The notes beneath the pieces were generated by a model. That model worked only from the letters and a program-made list of their open reading frames with translations, had not been told where the DNA came from and ran no database searches. From Azospirillum tabaci (GTDB lineage Bacteria > Pseudomonadota > Alphaproteobacteria > Azospirillales > Azospirillaceae), in the NCBI RefSeq assembly GCF_014596085.1, contig NZ_JACCJY010000001.1, forward strand, positions 186,001 to 250,000: 64,000 nucleotides of DNA, written 5' to 3'. Positions 43,450-54,810 of this stretch are shown here, piece after piece (position 1 is the stretch's first letter; each line of letters opens with the position of its first letter). Both the position numbers and the translations under genes were made by a program.

Positions 43450-44808
43450 CTAATCGCAGGCGCGCGGTTCGATCTTGCGCTCCGCCGCGAAACGCCGGGC
43501 CGACTCCGCCACCAGCTTGCGGATCAGGGCGCGGCGCGGCTCGATGGGGCCGGAGACGTCCAGCCAGCGCTCCCCGTCCCACTGCTGCACATGCAGGGGC
43601 ACGATCCCCTCATGGTCGGCGCAGGTGATGCGCAGCGGCTGCATGAAGCCGTCCAGCCCCAGATCGGTCAACCGTTCGACGGTCAGGTCCAGATGGTCGA
43701 AGCCCCAGGCGACCTGCGCCCCGGTCAGCGGCTTGCGCCCGTACTTGCCCTGCGCGGTGCGGATGGCCTCGACCAGGACGGCGGCGTTGAAGACCCCGCG
43801 GTTGTAGAGCACCGTGCCGATCTGGCCGGGATCGCCGGCTCCCAGCCCGCGGGCGTGGACCTGCTCGCGGATGGCGCGGATCACCGGCAGGTCACTCCCG
43901 GCGGCGTGGAAGGCGACCGCTTTATAGCCCACCGCCGCGGCGCCGACCGGCCGGACGTCCAGCTCCGACCCGGCCCACCAGACGCCGATCATGCGGTCGG
44001 CGGGATAGCCGGCGGCGGCGGCCTCGCGCAGGGCGGTGGAGTTCTGCACGCCCCAACCCCACAGGATCACGTAATCGGGCCGGTAATGGCGGGCGATCTG
44101 CGTCCAGACGGCGCGCTGGTCCAGCCCCGGCGGGGCGACGGGGAAGCTGCGCATCTCGAAGCCCAGCGGACCGCGCAGCGCTTCCAGCATGGGCAGCGGC
44201 TCCTTGCCGAAGGCGCTGTCGTGGTAGACGTAGGCGATCTTCCGCCCGCGCAGCTGATCCTGCCCGCTCAGCTCGGTTCCGCCCAGCTCCTTGGCCCCCA
44301 GCTCCTTGGCGATGTGGCTGACCGCGGCGTCGATGCCCGTCCAATAGCTGGCCGGGGCGTTGACAGCGTAGGGGAAGACCCGCCCGTCGGACACGTCCGC
44401 CCGCCCATAGCCGGAGGAGAAGACCGGGATGCGGTCGGCGGCGCCGCGCTCGATCAGCGCATAGGTGATGCCGGTGGACAGCGGCAGCACGGCGGCGGCG
44501 CCGGTCGGCCCCTTGGCCTTCAGCCGCTCGTAGCAGTCGACCCCACGGTCGGTGTTGTAGCCGGTGTCGCACTCCTCCCAGGCGATGGGCACGCCGCCGA
44601 TGCCGCCGTCGCGCCGGTTGACCAGCGTCAGATAGTCGGCCACCCCGTCGGCCAGCGGGATGCCGTAAGGCGCGTAGGGGCCGCTGCGGTAGACGAGGTG
44701 CGGGAAGAACTGCGCCCCTTGCGGCGACTCCGAAGCGGCCTCGGCCGGGGCGCACAGCACCGCCATCGCCAGGGCCACCGCCGCCAAAGCTGGGGCGCGC
44801 CATGCCAT
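43450..44808 (-). CDS. ABC transporter substrate-binding protein, branched-chain-amino-acid type
   Basis: The 452-residue precursor has a signal peptide (MAWRAPALAAVALAMAVLCA, cleaved after AEA near residue 24) and the periplasmic type I fold of the LivJ group: PLADGVADYLTLVNRRDGGI near residue 50, IAWEECDTGYNTDRGVDCYE near 75, GRKIAYVYHDSAFGKEPLPM near 190 and PDYVILWGWGVQNSTALREA near 250. The ATG at 44808 lies behind a strong GGAGGAAA site; the longer frame adds a basic stretch with no site. No permease or ATPase genes adjoin it, so it is an orphan receptor. Confidence 0.9.
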   Translation of the reverse strand: MAWRAPALAAVALAMAVLCAPAEAASESPQGAQFFPHLVYRSGPYAPYGIPLADGVADYLTLVNRRDGGIGGVPIAWEECDTGYNTDRGVDCYERLKAKGPTGAAAVLPLSTGITYALIERGAADRIPVFSSGYGRADVSDGRVFPYAVNAPASYWTGIDAAVSHIAKELGAKELGGTELSGQDQLRGRKIAYVYHDSAFGKEPLPMLEALRGPLGFEMRSFPVAPPGLDQRAVWTQIARHYRPDYVILWGWGVQNSTALREAAAAGYPADRMIGVWWAGSELDVRPVGAAAVGYKAVAFHAAGSDLPVIRAIREQVHARGLGAGDPGQIGTVLYNRGVFNAAVLVEAIRTAQGKYGRKPLTGAQVAWGFDHLDLTVERLTDLGLDGFMQPLRITCADHEGIVPLHVQQWDGERWLDVSGPIEPRRALIRKLVAESARRFAAERKIEPRACD

Positions 44809-44956
44809 TCCGTTTCCTCCACCCGTCGCGCGCCGGGCCGTTGCGCCCGTCCGCGCGGTTGTCATTTCTCGCGATTCTAGTACGGACCGGCCCCGTTTCG
44901 CACGAAGAGAGCGCAGCCCTCACGCTTCCGCTTGTCTGCCCTTTGCACGGCGCCGT

Positions 44957-44985
44957 TTGAAGGGGGGCGGGACCGGCACTAAATC
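44957..44985 (+). promoter_or_regulatory. Probable sigma-70 promoter of acnA
   Basis: TTGAAG (44957-44962) and TAAATC (44980-44985) are spaced by 17 bases, about 72 bases before the aconitase start. Confidence 0.5.
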
Positions 44986-45056
44986 AGGCGGTTGAGACAT
45001 GCGGAAACCACGGCCGCCGCCCGGCCGGTCCGCCAATAACGCGAAGGAGGGGTACC

Positions 45057-47747
<2,691 letters not shown>

Positions 47748-47756
47748 CGGAAGCCG

Positions 47757-47793
47757 GCGCAGCGGGGGCGGCGGCACCGCCCTCCCGCTGTGC
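47757..47793. terminator. Hairpin between convergent acnA and the OafA-type gene
   Basis: GCGCAGCGGG (47757-47766) pairs with CCCGCTGTGC (47784-47793) with one G-T pair and an inner GGCGG/CCGCC extension. No T-tract; probably a bidirectional barrier between the two converging genes. Confidence 0.45.
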
Positions 47794-47810
47794 GGCGCCC
47801 CGGCCGGGCC

Positions 47811-49709
47811 TCACTCTCCATGGGACGGGTCGGGGGCGCGCAGAAACTCCTGGATGCTCTGCACGATCAGGGTGCTGCCATGGGCCGAGAAATGGCCCTG
47901 GTCCAGGAAGTAGAAGCCCTGGTCGTCCCTGATCCGGCAGAGCGGAAGGTCCTTGCAAGGGTCGGGGTCGCAGAAATAGTCGGAGGTGTCGACGAACCGC
48001 GCGCCCCGCGTCGCGGTGATGACCGGCTGGTCGGCGGCTTGGCCGGTGATCGAGTAAGCCCGCTCCGACTTCATGAAATAGGTGTGGTCGTAGGGGTTGC
48101 GGAAGCGGAACACCGGGCTCTGTCCCAGCACCACGATGCGGATGCCCCGGTTCAGCAGCGCGTCCACGGTCTCATGCAGGCGGCGGAGGTCAAGGGCGTT
48201 CGTGTCCATGTACCATTCCCACCGCGCCGCCATGATGACGATGCGGATGCCGTTCCGGTCGATGATCTCATCGACGCGGTTGTTGAACTCCTGGCAATTC
48301 GGGCGGGCGGTGACCGGCAGGTCCTTGATGGGCGGACAACCGGACGCCGTGTACTGGACGATGTTGAAGGGCAGGGTGTCGGCGACGTTCTGAAGCCCCG
48401 GCACGTAATGGGCGGCGAAGGAGTCTCCCCAGAGCAGGGCGGCGGGTGCGTCCGCCTTCAGGGAACCGATCCGGCAATTCTCCATGCCCGGCCACGCCTC
48501 GGGCGGCTGGTCGGTTTCGAGGAAGCAGGTGTGCTCCTTGTAGAGTTCCCGTCCTGAAATGTCCTGCGGCGCGTAGTCGGTGAAGCGCTGGGGCAGCCCG
48601 TTGGACAGATGGCCGAGCAGCCCGACCCCCGCCAGCCCCGCCATGACCCAGCCGGTCCGGGCGAAGACCCTGGACGGCCGGCGCCCCGACTCCGACCTGG
48701 GCTTGCGGAAGGGAACCTCGATCAGCCGCCAGGACAGCACGGACACCGCGGCGATGGCCGCGAGAAGGACCAGCGTCTCCTTGGTGGACAGATCCCGCCC
48801 CTTGTAGAACCGCGCGAAGACCATCAATGGCCAATGCCAGATGTACATGGAGTAGGAGATCAGGCCGATGAAGACCATGGGGCGCAGCGTCAGCACCCTC
48901 CCGACGGCCGTCGGACCGCTCCGCCCCGCATGGATGATCAGTGCCGCCCCCAGGCAGGGCAGCAACGCGGCGTAGCCCGGAAAGGCCGTCGCCTCCGTCA
49001 AGGCGAACACGCTGGCGAGGATCAGGGCGGCGCCGAGCGCGCAGGCCAGTTCCCGCACCCCGCGGCCGCGGATGTCCGGAACGGCGCCGAAGGCGAGAAG
49101 GGCGCCCAGCACCAGTTCCCACAGCCGGGGCGGCAGCAGGTAGAAGGCCGCCACCGGATGATCCCGGACCAGCGACACGCCCAAGGCGAAGGACGCCGCC
49201 GCCGCCGCCGCCAGCACGGCGATCCACACCCGACGCCCGTACGGGAGCAGAGCCAGCACGGCGAGGGGAAAGACGATGTAGAATTGCTGCTCCACCCCCA
49301 GCGACCAGGTGTGGAGAAGCGGATTCATCTCCGCTGCGTTCTCGAAGTAACCGGACTTCAAATAATAGACGATGTTCGACGAGAACAGAGTGGTCGCCGC
49401 GAGATTCTGGGAAAAGCTCTTCAACTCCTGGGGCGACAGCAGGAACAGGGCGAGCATCGCCGTGACCGCCAGCGCCGCGAACAGGGCGGGAAGGATTCGG
49501 CGGATGCGGCGGACATAGAAGTCGGCAAGGGAAAAGGTACCGCGCTGCGCATCGTTGAGAACGATCGAGCCGATGAGATAACCGGAAATCACGAAGAACA
49601 CATCGACGCCGATGTATCCGCCGCTGAACAGGGAAAACTTCGCGTGGAACAGCAGAACCGAAAGGATCGATACCGCGCGAAGGCCGTCGATGTCGGGGCG
49701 GTACGTCAT
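47811..49709 (-). CDS. OafA/YrhL-type membrane acyltransferase with SGNH domain
   Basis: The 632-residue protein has an acyltransferase 3 domain of ten or more helices (residues 1-340), starting YRPDIDGLRAVSILSVLLFH, with GYIGVDVFFVISGYLIG and ADFYVRRIRRILPAL, followed by a periplasmic SGNH-like domain containing LLWGDSFAAHYVPGL near residue 427 (block I GDS) and the terminal FLDQGHFSAHG with the catalytic Asp and His. Such proteins O-acetylate lipopolysaccharide, exopolysaccharide or peptidoglycan. It is isolated, so the target is unknown. Confidence 0.93.
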   Translation of the reverse strand: MTYRPDIDGLRAVSILSVLLFHAKFSLFSGGYIGVDVFFVISGYLIGSIVLNDAQRGTFSLADFYVRRIRRILPALFAALAVTAMLALFLLSPQELKSFSQNLAATTLFSSNIVYYLKSGYFENAAEMNPLLHTWSLGVEQQFYIVFPLAVLALLPYGRRVWIAVLAAAAAASFALGVSLVRDHPVAAFYLLPPRLWELVLGALLAFGAVPDIRGRGVRELACALGAALILASVFALTEATAFPGYAALLPCLGAALIIHAGRSGPTAVGRVLTLRPMVFIGLISYSMYIWHWPLMVFARFYKGRDLSTKETLVLLAAIAAVSVLSWRLIEVPFRKPRSESGRRPSRVFARTGWVMAGLAGVGLLGHLSNGLPQRFTDYAPQDISGRELYKEHTCFLETDQPPEAWPGMENCRIGSLKADAPAALLWGDSFAAHYVPGLQNVADTLPFNIVQYTASGCPPIKDLPVTARPNCQEFNNRVDEIIDRNGIRIVIMAARWEWYMDTNALDLRRLHETVDALLNRGIRIVVLGQSPVFRFRNPYDHTYFMKSERAYSITGQAADQPVITATRGARFVDTSDYFCDPDPCKDLPLCRIRDDQGFYFLDQGHFSAHGSTLIVQSIQEFLRAPDPSHGE

Positions 49710-50071
49710 GGGACCCGCAAGGTTTGGGTGGAATGGAGACGCGGGTCGGCGGTCCCGAACCCGGTTTTGCGGCGGGAGACGAATGACGAGGGAGTAGGGG
49801 AGTGCCCGGCTATGCGAGGGAAAGCGGTAAGATCGCTCCCTGACAATTCAATGAAGACTGAAAGACTTGACGGTGTAGGCGTAAGGTTGGCGTTTTTATC
49901 GCCTGGATTGCTTTATTGTTTTCGCTGCCCTTGATAGGAAAATGCTGTGATTTCGATGGTATGGCATCGTGGCGGCGTTTTGAAGTGAATTATTGAATGA
50001 AAGCCTTAGGGTGTCGGCACTTTGAATGACCTAACAAGAATTCAACGGTAATGGTCGCCCAATGGTGATAG
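49710..50071. other. AT-richer non-coding region
   Basis: Upstream of the acyltransferase, this stretch is clearly lower in GC (notably 49860-50070) and contains no frame with gene-like codon use. It includes oligo-T and oligo-A patches but I could not identify a repeat or a convincing promoter. It may carry the acyltransferase regulatory region or be an imported remnant. Confidence 0.5.
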
Positions 50072-50099
50072 AGAAAACACCCGTTATTGCGTGGGGTGT
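50072..50099 (-). terminator. Possible terminator of the LytTR gene
   Basis: On the minus strand ACACCC pairs with GGGTGT (50094-50099 with 50077-50082), followed by TTTCTC, 54 bases after the gene's stop. Confidence 0.5.
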
Positions 50100-50152
50100 C
50101 CGCGTCTGTTCGGGTTTTCACAGTGTCTTCGTGTGTGTTGAGAGGTCGCTGG

Positions 50153-50995
50153 TTACGGCCCCGTCTTCTCCGTCCAACCCGCCTCGCGAACCGCTGCCGC
50201 GTAACTGCGGCTGACCGGCACGCGCAGGCCGTTGCGCAGGACCAGCACCAGCTTGCCGTCCGGCTTGCGCTCCACCCCGGCGACGGCCGCGGCGGCGACC
50301 CAGTGGGAGCGGTGGACCTGCATGCCGTCCAGCCCGGTCAGTTCCGCGATGGCGTCGCGCAGCCGCATCAGGATCAGGTCGCTGCCCTCGGCCGTGTGGG
50401 CGCGGACGTAATGGTCCTCCATCTCCAGCGCCAGCAGGTCCCGGCCGAGCCGCACGGGCAGGCGGGCGAGGAAGGCGGGCTCCGGCCGCTCCGCCGGGGA
50501 TGCCGTCGCGTTGTCCGGGACGGGCGGGGATGGAGGCGGCGTGGGGCCGGCGAGAAGCCCGCGGTCGCGCAGCTCAAGCCAGACCGGAATGGCGGACACC
50601 AGCAGGGTGACGAGGACGACGTAGACGAACAGCTCCGCCAACCCCAGCGGGTGCAGCATGTCCTTGCCGCGCAACGACTTCTCCAGCAGCGCCACGGCGA
50701 GCGTCATCGGCGCCGCCACCACCAGCGTCACCCCGGCCAGCATGGAGCGCCACGCCTCTGGCCTCTCCCTCCTCAGGCGGGTGGCGGCCAGGGTCAGAAG
50801 CTCGAAGGCAAGGCCGCCCAGCCCGATCAGGCCGACCCAATAGGCCAGCCGCTGCGCCAGCGTCAGATCCGCGAAGGTGCCGAACGGACCCAGCAGGGTC
50901 AGCACCAGCGCCGCGCCCAGCAGCACCGGCAGACGGCGGCCCAGCAGCCGGCGGCGATAGGGCGTGCGGGGGCGTCCCATCGCGGGCGTGGTCAT
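50153..50995 (-). CDS. Membrane-anchored LytTR DNA-binding regulator
   Basis: The 280-residue protein has four membrane helices (residues 22-40, 47-68, 85-106, 122-143), a Pro-rich linker, and a C-terminal LytTR domain from about residue 180: VRLGRDLLALEMEDHYVRAH, LRDAIAELTGLDGMQVHRSH and RNGLRVPVSRSYAAAVREAG. LytTR domains bind direct repeats upstream of target genes. Membrane-LytTR proteins of this form are regulators without a receiver domain. The ATG at 50995 is 14 bases past the upstream gene's stop, so the two genes form a unit. Confidence 0.9.
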   Translation of the reverse strand: MTTPAMGRPRTPYRRRLLGRRLPVLLGAALVLTLLGPFGTFADLTLAQRLAYWVGLIGLGGLAFELLTLAATRLRRERPEAWRSMLAGVTLVVAAPMTLAVALLEKSLRGKDMLHPLGLAELFVYVVLVTLLVSAIPVWLELRDRGLLAGPTPPPSPPVPDNATASPAERPEPAFLARLPVRLGRDLLALEMEDHYVRAHTAEGSDLILMRLRDAIAELTGLDGMQVHRSHWVAAAAVAGVERKPDGKLVLVLRNGLRVPVSRSYAAAVREAGWTEKTGP

Positions 50996-51009
50996 GGTGT
51001 CACACAAGG

Positions 51010-52113
51010 TCACGCGCTGGCGGAGCGGGCGGACTGTTCCAGCGACTTGATGTGGGACAGGCCGGGCAGGATTTCCGACTTCACGAACTCCATGCGCCGG
51101 TTCGGGCCGCCGCCGCCGCGGGCGAAGCGGGCCTTCCACAGGTCCATCTTCACCGCCAGACCGCACAGCACGCCGCCGATGGTGACGTGGTGGGACGCGA
51201 TCAGCTCGCGGATGGAATGGAAGGTCTCGGCGTTGATGTCGCGCCAGAAGTCCTTCGATCGGTTGTCGAAGCTCTCGAACCGTCCGGTGATCGAGGTGGA
51301 GATGTCGGTCAGGTCGCGGCTGATCTCGTCGAGCATCCGCATCTGCCGGGCGTCGCGCTTGACCTCGGTGGAGCTGCGGATCTCGGCCATCCAGGAGAGG
51401 AAGCGCTGGATCTCCGGGACGATGTCGTCCAGGCATTTCTTGAAATAGGCCAGCGACAGGAAGATGTCGCCGTATTCCTCAAGGAACTGCGGGATCTCCC
51501 CAAGCTCGATGTCCAGCCGGTCGGCCATCATGCGCAGGTTGCGCAGCGCCTCGTCCCGGTTGGGGTTGGAGAACATGCCGATGATGTCCTTCACGTCCTG
51601 GACCTGCATGTCCTCGGACCCGTAGACATATTCGACCAGCGGGCGCGTGAAGACGCGCATGTAGTTGGTCAGCTCCTCCTTCTTGCGGTCGGACAGGGTC
51701 AGCGACTCGACGCTGTTGACGTCGATGTTCAGCCGGCGCAGTTCGATGCGGGAGGTGTAGACGTCGAAGCTGGAGGCGGCGGCGATCTTTTCGATCTTGA
51801 CGAGGTCGCGCTCCACCTCCTCCTTGTAGGATTCGAAATAGGCGGTGAGGTGGCGCGGCGAGACCTGCCCGCTGCCGGTCTGGACGTCGTGGAACATCTC
51901 CACGACGGTCTGCAACCGCACGTTCTTGATCAAACGGGCGTGCTGGAGTCCCGGCGTTTCCAGCGGGATGGCCGACAGCGGCATGATGTGCAGCGCGTCG
52001 CGGGCCTCGTCCTCCCACTGCCTGCGCCGTCCTCCGCCCTGGGGCCGGGCCGACTTGTCCCCCGCAACCTCGGCCACAGCCTCGCTAGTGTCTGCCCCGT
52101 CGCTCAATGCCAT
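51010..52113 (-). CDS. Unidentified 367-residue protein upstream of the LytTR regulator
   Basis: I do not recognise this family. The protein is soluble and largely helical, with heptad-like stretches (AYFESYKEEVERDLVKIEKI near residue 90; EIQRFLSWMAEIRSSTEVKR near 225), a conserved-looking core MSFxxx-free region around PLVEYVYGSEDMQVQDVKDI, and a Gly-rich turn ARGGGGPNRR near residue 330. It has no cysteine-rich or catalytic signature. The N-terminal 45 residues are low complexity. The start is uncertain: ATG 52113 has GGGGAG too close, and a GTG at 52167 is also in frame. It is 14 bases from the LytTR gene and so probably acts in the same process. Confidence 0.7.
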   Translation of the reverse strand: MALSDGADTSEAVAEVAGDKSARPQGGGRRRQWEDEARDALHIMPLSAIPLETPGLQHARLIKNVRLQTVVEMFHDVQTGSGQVSPRHLTAYFESYKEEVERDLVKIEKIAAASSFDVYTSRIELRRLNIDVNSVESLTLSDRKKEELTNYMRVFTRPLVEYVYGSEDMQVQDVKDIIGMFSNPNRDEALRNLRMMADRLDIELGEIPQFLEEYGDIFLSLAYFKKCLDDIVPEIQRFLSWMAEIRSSTEVKRDARQMRMLDEISRDLTDISTSITGRFESFDNRSKDFWRDINAETFHSIRELIASHHVTIGGVLCGLAVKMDLWKARFARGGGGPNRRMEFVKSEILPGLSHIKSLEQSARSASA

Positions 52114-52249
52114 CTCCCCGCAAGCCGGCGCCCATCCGCCCGCTTGGCCACTTTCGCGGTCCCCCACAAGGATAGCGGGTTGAGGGGGGCAGGCAAGGGT
52201 TGAAGGGGGCGTCCCGGAGCAATGTCATAGCACCGGTCGTGCAGAAACG

Positions 52250-52282
52250 AAAAGGGCCGGTCCACGGCGGACCGGCCCTTTT
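52250..52282 (-). terminator. Strong intrinsic terminator after DUF1150
   Basis: A perfect 14-base stem AAAAGGGCCGGTCC/GGACCGGCCCTTTT with a five-base loop, 40 bases after the DUF1150 stop; the AAAA/TTTT ends make it functional on either strand. Confidence 0.92.
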
Positions 52283-52322
52283 GCAACCTCCCGTGAGGTT
52301 TCGGCGAGGAGACGCGCGGGCG

Positions 52323-52556
52323 TCAGTGGACGCTCAACGGCTCCATGTCGTTCTGGCGGACGGTGGCGAAGGCCACGTCGCGCTCGGCCAGCACCGTCAG
52401 CGGCGTGCCGTCGGCGGCGTGGACGGAAAAGGCCGGGGCGTCGTCGACGGTCACCGGCCGCACATAGGCCACATGGTCCAGACCGAAGGTGGCGAAGTCC
52501 TGGGGCGACAGTTGGCGCAGATAGGCCGCGGCCTTGTCGATGTCGAAGCTGTTCAT
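52323..52556 (-). CDS. DUF1150 family protein
   Basis: The 77-residue protein shows the DUF1150 pattern: YLRQLSPQDFATFGLDHVAY, then AFSVHAADGTPLTVLAERD and a C-terminal VRQNDMEPLSVH. The family is almost confined to alphaproteobacteria and typically follows an hsp20 gene, as it does here 60 bases downstream. It is therefore likely heat-inducible; its function is unknown. AAAGGA precedes the ATG. Confidence 0.93.
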   Translation of the reverse strand: MNSFDIDKAAAYLRQLSPQDFATFGLDHVAYVRPVTVDDAPAFSVHAADGTPLTVLAERDVAFATVRQNDMEPLSVH

Positions 52557-52616
52557 GACGCAGTCCTTTGGACGAATCGGTCGAAAAAGTGTGAAGCGGC
52601 AGGTCGCCGATACCGG

Positions 52617-53096
52617 TCAGGCGTCGCCGCGGTCGGGTGCGACGTCGATGGTTTGCGGTCCGGCGGTGCCGCTGGCGGCCTGGGCGGGCTGCTCGATCTT
52701 GATGGTGCGGACCTTCGGTTCCGGCAGGGGGCGCTTCAGGTCGATGTTGAGCAGGCCGTTGTCGAGCGAGGCGCCGACCACCTCGATCCCCTCCGCCAGA
52801 ACGAAGCTGCGCTGGAACTGCCGGGCGGCGATGCCGCGGTGCAGATAGATGCGCGAGCGGTCGTCGGTCTGGCGGCCCCGGATGACGAGCTGGTTGTCCT
52901 CGATCTGAACGGACAGGTCCTCGGAGGTGAAGCCGGCCACGGCCAGCGTGATGCGCAGGCCCTCGTCCCCGATCTGTTCGATGTTGTAGGGTGGATAGCC
53001 TTCCGCGGAATTCTTGGCGATGCGGTCCAGCGTGCGCTCGAACTGGTCGAATCCCAGGAGCAGCGGACTGTTGAAGAGCGAAAGACGTGTCGTCAC
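52617..53096 (-). CDS. Hsp20/alpha-crystallin small heat-shock protein (IbpA-like)
   Basis: A holdase chaperone that binds unfolding proteins during heat stress. The 159-residue protein has the alphaproteobacterial N-terminus (LSLFNSPLLLGFDQFERTLD), an alpha-crystallin domain with YNIEQIGDEGLRITLAVAGF and RIYLHRGIAARQFQRSFVLA, and the ASLDNGLLNIDLKRPLPE strand. The GTG at 53096 lies behind GGAGGATGC. A near-consensus heat-shock promoter lies about 105 bases upstream, and DUF1150 follows. Confidence 0.96.
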   Translation of the reverse strand: MTTRLSLFNSPLLLGFDQFERTLDRIAKNSAEGYPPYNIEQIGDEGLRITLAVAGFTSEDLSVQIEDNQLVIRGRQTDDRSRIYLHRGIAARQFQRSFVLAEGIEVVGASLDNGLLNIDLKRPLPEPKVRTIKIEQPAQAASGTAGPQTIDVAPDRGDA

Positions 53097-53198
53097 GGCG
53101 CATCCTCCTCGAGAGGCGAGCGAGTTGCACATTGGGCCCGTTTCCGGCGCCCGGCTGGCTGGCGGCCCGAAAGGGGAGGATCGGCGCCGCTTCGTCAT

Positions 53199-53227
53199 AG
53201 ATTGGGGTAGGCCGCCCGGCGGTCAAG
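53199..53227 (-). promoter_or_regulatory. Heat-shock (RpoH) promoter of hsp20
   Basis: On the minus strand CTTGAC (53227-53222) is followed after 14 bases by CCCCAATCT (53207-53199), close to the RpoH consensus CTTGAA with CCCCATNT. The position, about 100 bases before an hsp20 start, supports the assignment. Confidence 0.75.
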
Positions 53228-53284
53228 GTTCGCCGTTGCGGCAAAGCGCCCCCGCCCCTCGGCGGGTCCGCTTGCGCCGGGGAG

Positions 53285-53710
53285 TCAGACGAGGGGATTG
53301 GCGGCCGGCGTGGCGAAGACGAAGCGCCGGCTCGACCAGTAGTTCCAGGCAAAGGTGACGGCGGTCGCCGCGACCTTGGCGGCCAGCGGCGGCAGAGCGG
53401 GGACCAGCAAACCGACCACCAGCGTGGACAGCCCCAGCCCGACGAGGTTGAAGGCCAGGAACAGCGGCAGGCGGCGGGCCATGGGAGCCGCGTCGCGGCG
53501 CAGCCGGAAGGTCCAGCTCCGGTTCAGCAGGAAGCTGCACAGCACCCCGGCGCCGTAGCCGACGGCGTTGGCGGCCAGCACGGGCGCGCCGGCCAGCGAC
53601 ACCAGCGCCAGGAACAGCGCGAAATCCACCCCGGTGTTCAGCAGGCCGACCACGGCGAAGCGGATGGCCGTCCAGGGAACGGCCCGTCCCCGGCCTTCGG
53701 TGCGGCTCAA
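53285..53710 (-). CDS. GtrA-family membrane protein
   Basis: The 141-residue protein has four membrane helices and the GtrA signatures IRFAVVGLLNTGVDFALFLA near residue 16, NAVGYGAGVLCSFLLNRSWTF near residue 45 (given as position) and FAWNYWSSRRFVF near the C-terminus. GtrA is thought to flip or present undecaprenyl-phosphate-linked sugars made by GtrB-type enzymes; the gene overlaps such an enzyme (TTGA). The start is TTG at 53710 with GAGG upstream, since translation is coupled to the upstream gene. Confidence 0.9.
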   Translation of the reverse strand: MSRTEGRGRAVPWTAIRFAVVGLLNTGVDFALFLALVSLAGAPVLAANAVGYGAGVLCSFLLNRSWTFRLRRDAAPMARRLPLFLAFNLVGLGLSTLVVGLLVPALPPLAAKVAATAVTFAWNYWSSRRFVFATPAANPLV

Positions 53711-54810
53711 CTGTTGGCCTCGCTGTTGGCTTCGATGCGGGAGAAGGCTCCGGCGGCGGCCGCGATGCCGGTTCCCAGATGGATCCCGACGGGGACCGGC
53801 GCGGCCTGCCCGCCGGCACCAGCGGCGGCGGTCTGGGCGGCCTGCTGGGCGGCGATGGCGTCGGGATGGCGGGCGATGCGGTCCACCACGAACAGCGGCC
53901 GCTGCTTCGTCTCCATGTAGAGCCGCCCCAGATACTCGCCCAGAACGCCCAGGATCAGCAGCTGGGTGCTGCCCAGCACCAGCGAGACGACCATCACGCT
54001 GGTCCAGCCGGGGACCGTCGCGTGCTGCGACCAGCTCACCAGCGCGTAGCCCAGCGCCAGCACCGCGCACAGCGCGAAGAAGAAGCCGATGTAGGAGGCG
54101 GCGCGCAGCGGCTTGATGGAGAAGCTGGTGATGGCGTCCACCGCGAAGCGGATCATCTTGCCCAGCGGGTACTTGGTCTCGCCGACGGCGCGGGCCTGTC
54201 GGTCGTAGGGCAGCGGCTCCTGCTTCAGCCCGATCCAGCTCACCATGCCGCGGATGAAGCGGTGCTGCTCCGGCATGGCGTTCAGCACCTCCAGGGCGCG
54301 CCGGCTCATCAGGCGGAAGTCGCCGGTGTCCTTGGGGATCTCGATGTCGACCAGCCGGTCGAGCAGGCGGTAGAACAGCGCCGCCGTGCCCTTCTTGAAC
54401 CACGTCTCGCCGTCGCGGGCCATGCGGGTGCCGTAGACCACGTCGGCCCCGGCGTCCATGCGGGCCATCATGGTGGAGAGCAGTTCCGGCGGGTCCTGCA
54501 GGTCGGCGTCGATGATCAGGATGCGCTCGCCCCGGCAGACATGGAGGCCGGCGGTCAGGGCGAGCTGGTGGCCGTGGTTGCGCGACAGCCGCACCCCCGT
54601 CACCGCCGGATCGTCGCGCACCAGGGCGGCGATGCGGCCCCAGGTGCCGTCGCGCGACCCGTCGTCCACCAGGATCAGCTCATAACCCTCCCCGACCTCG
54701 GCGCGGCAGGCCGCGGACACCCGGCGGTGCAATTCGCCGATCCCCTCGGCCTCGTTGTAGCAGGGAACCACCACGGACAACCGCGGGGTCCCGGCAACGG
54801 CGTGCTGCAT
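53707..54810 (-). CDS. Family 2 glycosyltransferase, GtrB/DPM1-like
   Basis: The 367-residue protein transfers a sugar to a polyprenyl phosphate. Motifs include LSVVVPCYNEAEGIGELHRR near residue 11, LILVDDGSRDGTWGRIAAL near 44, the DXD-type IDADLQDPPELL near 99, and KYPLGKMIRFAVDAITSFS near 215, then two membrane helices (residues 238-258 and 270-295). The C-terminus is an Ala/Gly-rich tail of about 50 residues ending in EANSEANS. Coupled with GtrA-family downstream gene, it forms a two-gene module that could modify an envelope polymer or lipid; no third, target-specific gene is present. Confidence 0.9.
   Translation of the reverse strand: MQHAVAGTPRLSVVVPCYNEAEGIGELHRRVSAACRAEVGEGYELILVDDGSRDGTWGRIAALVRDDPAVTGVRLSRNHGHQLALTAGLHVCRGERILIIDADLQDPPELLSTMMARMDAGADVVYGTRMARDGETWFKKGTAALFYRLLDRLVDIEIPKDTGDFRLMSRRALEVLNAMPEQHRFIRGMVSWIGLKQEPLPYDRQARAVGETKYPLGKMIRFAVDAITSFSIKPLRAASYIGFFFALCAVLALGYALVSWSQHATVPGWTSVMVVSLVLGSTQLLILGVLGEYLGRLYMETKQRPLFVVDRIARHPDAIAAQQAAQTAAAGAGGQAAPVPVGIHLGTGIAAAAGAFSRIEANSEANS

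Noticed and set aside
52200..52290. Possible small RNA with the strong terminator at 52250-52282
   Set aside because: The hairpin is explained as the terminator of the hsp20-DUF1150 unit, and no separate promoter is seen.
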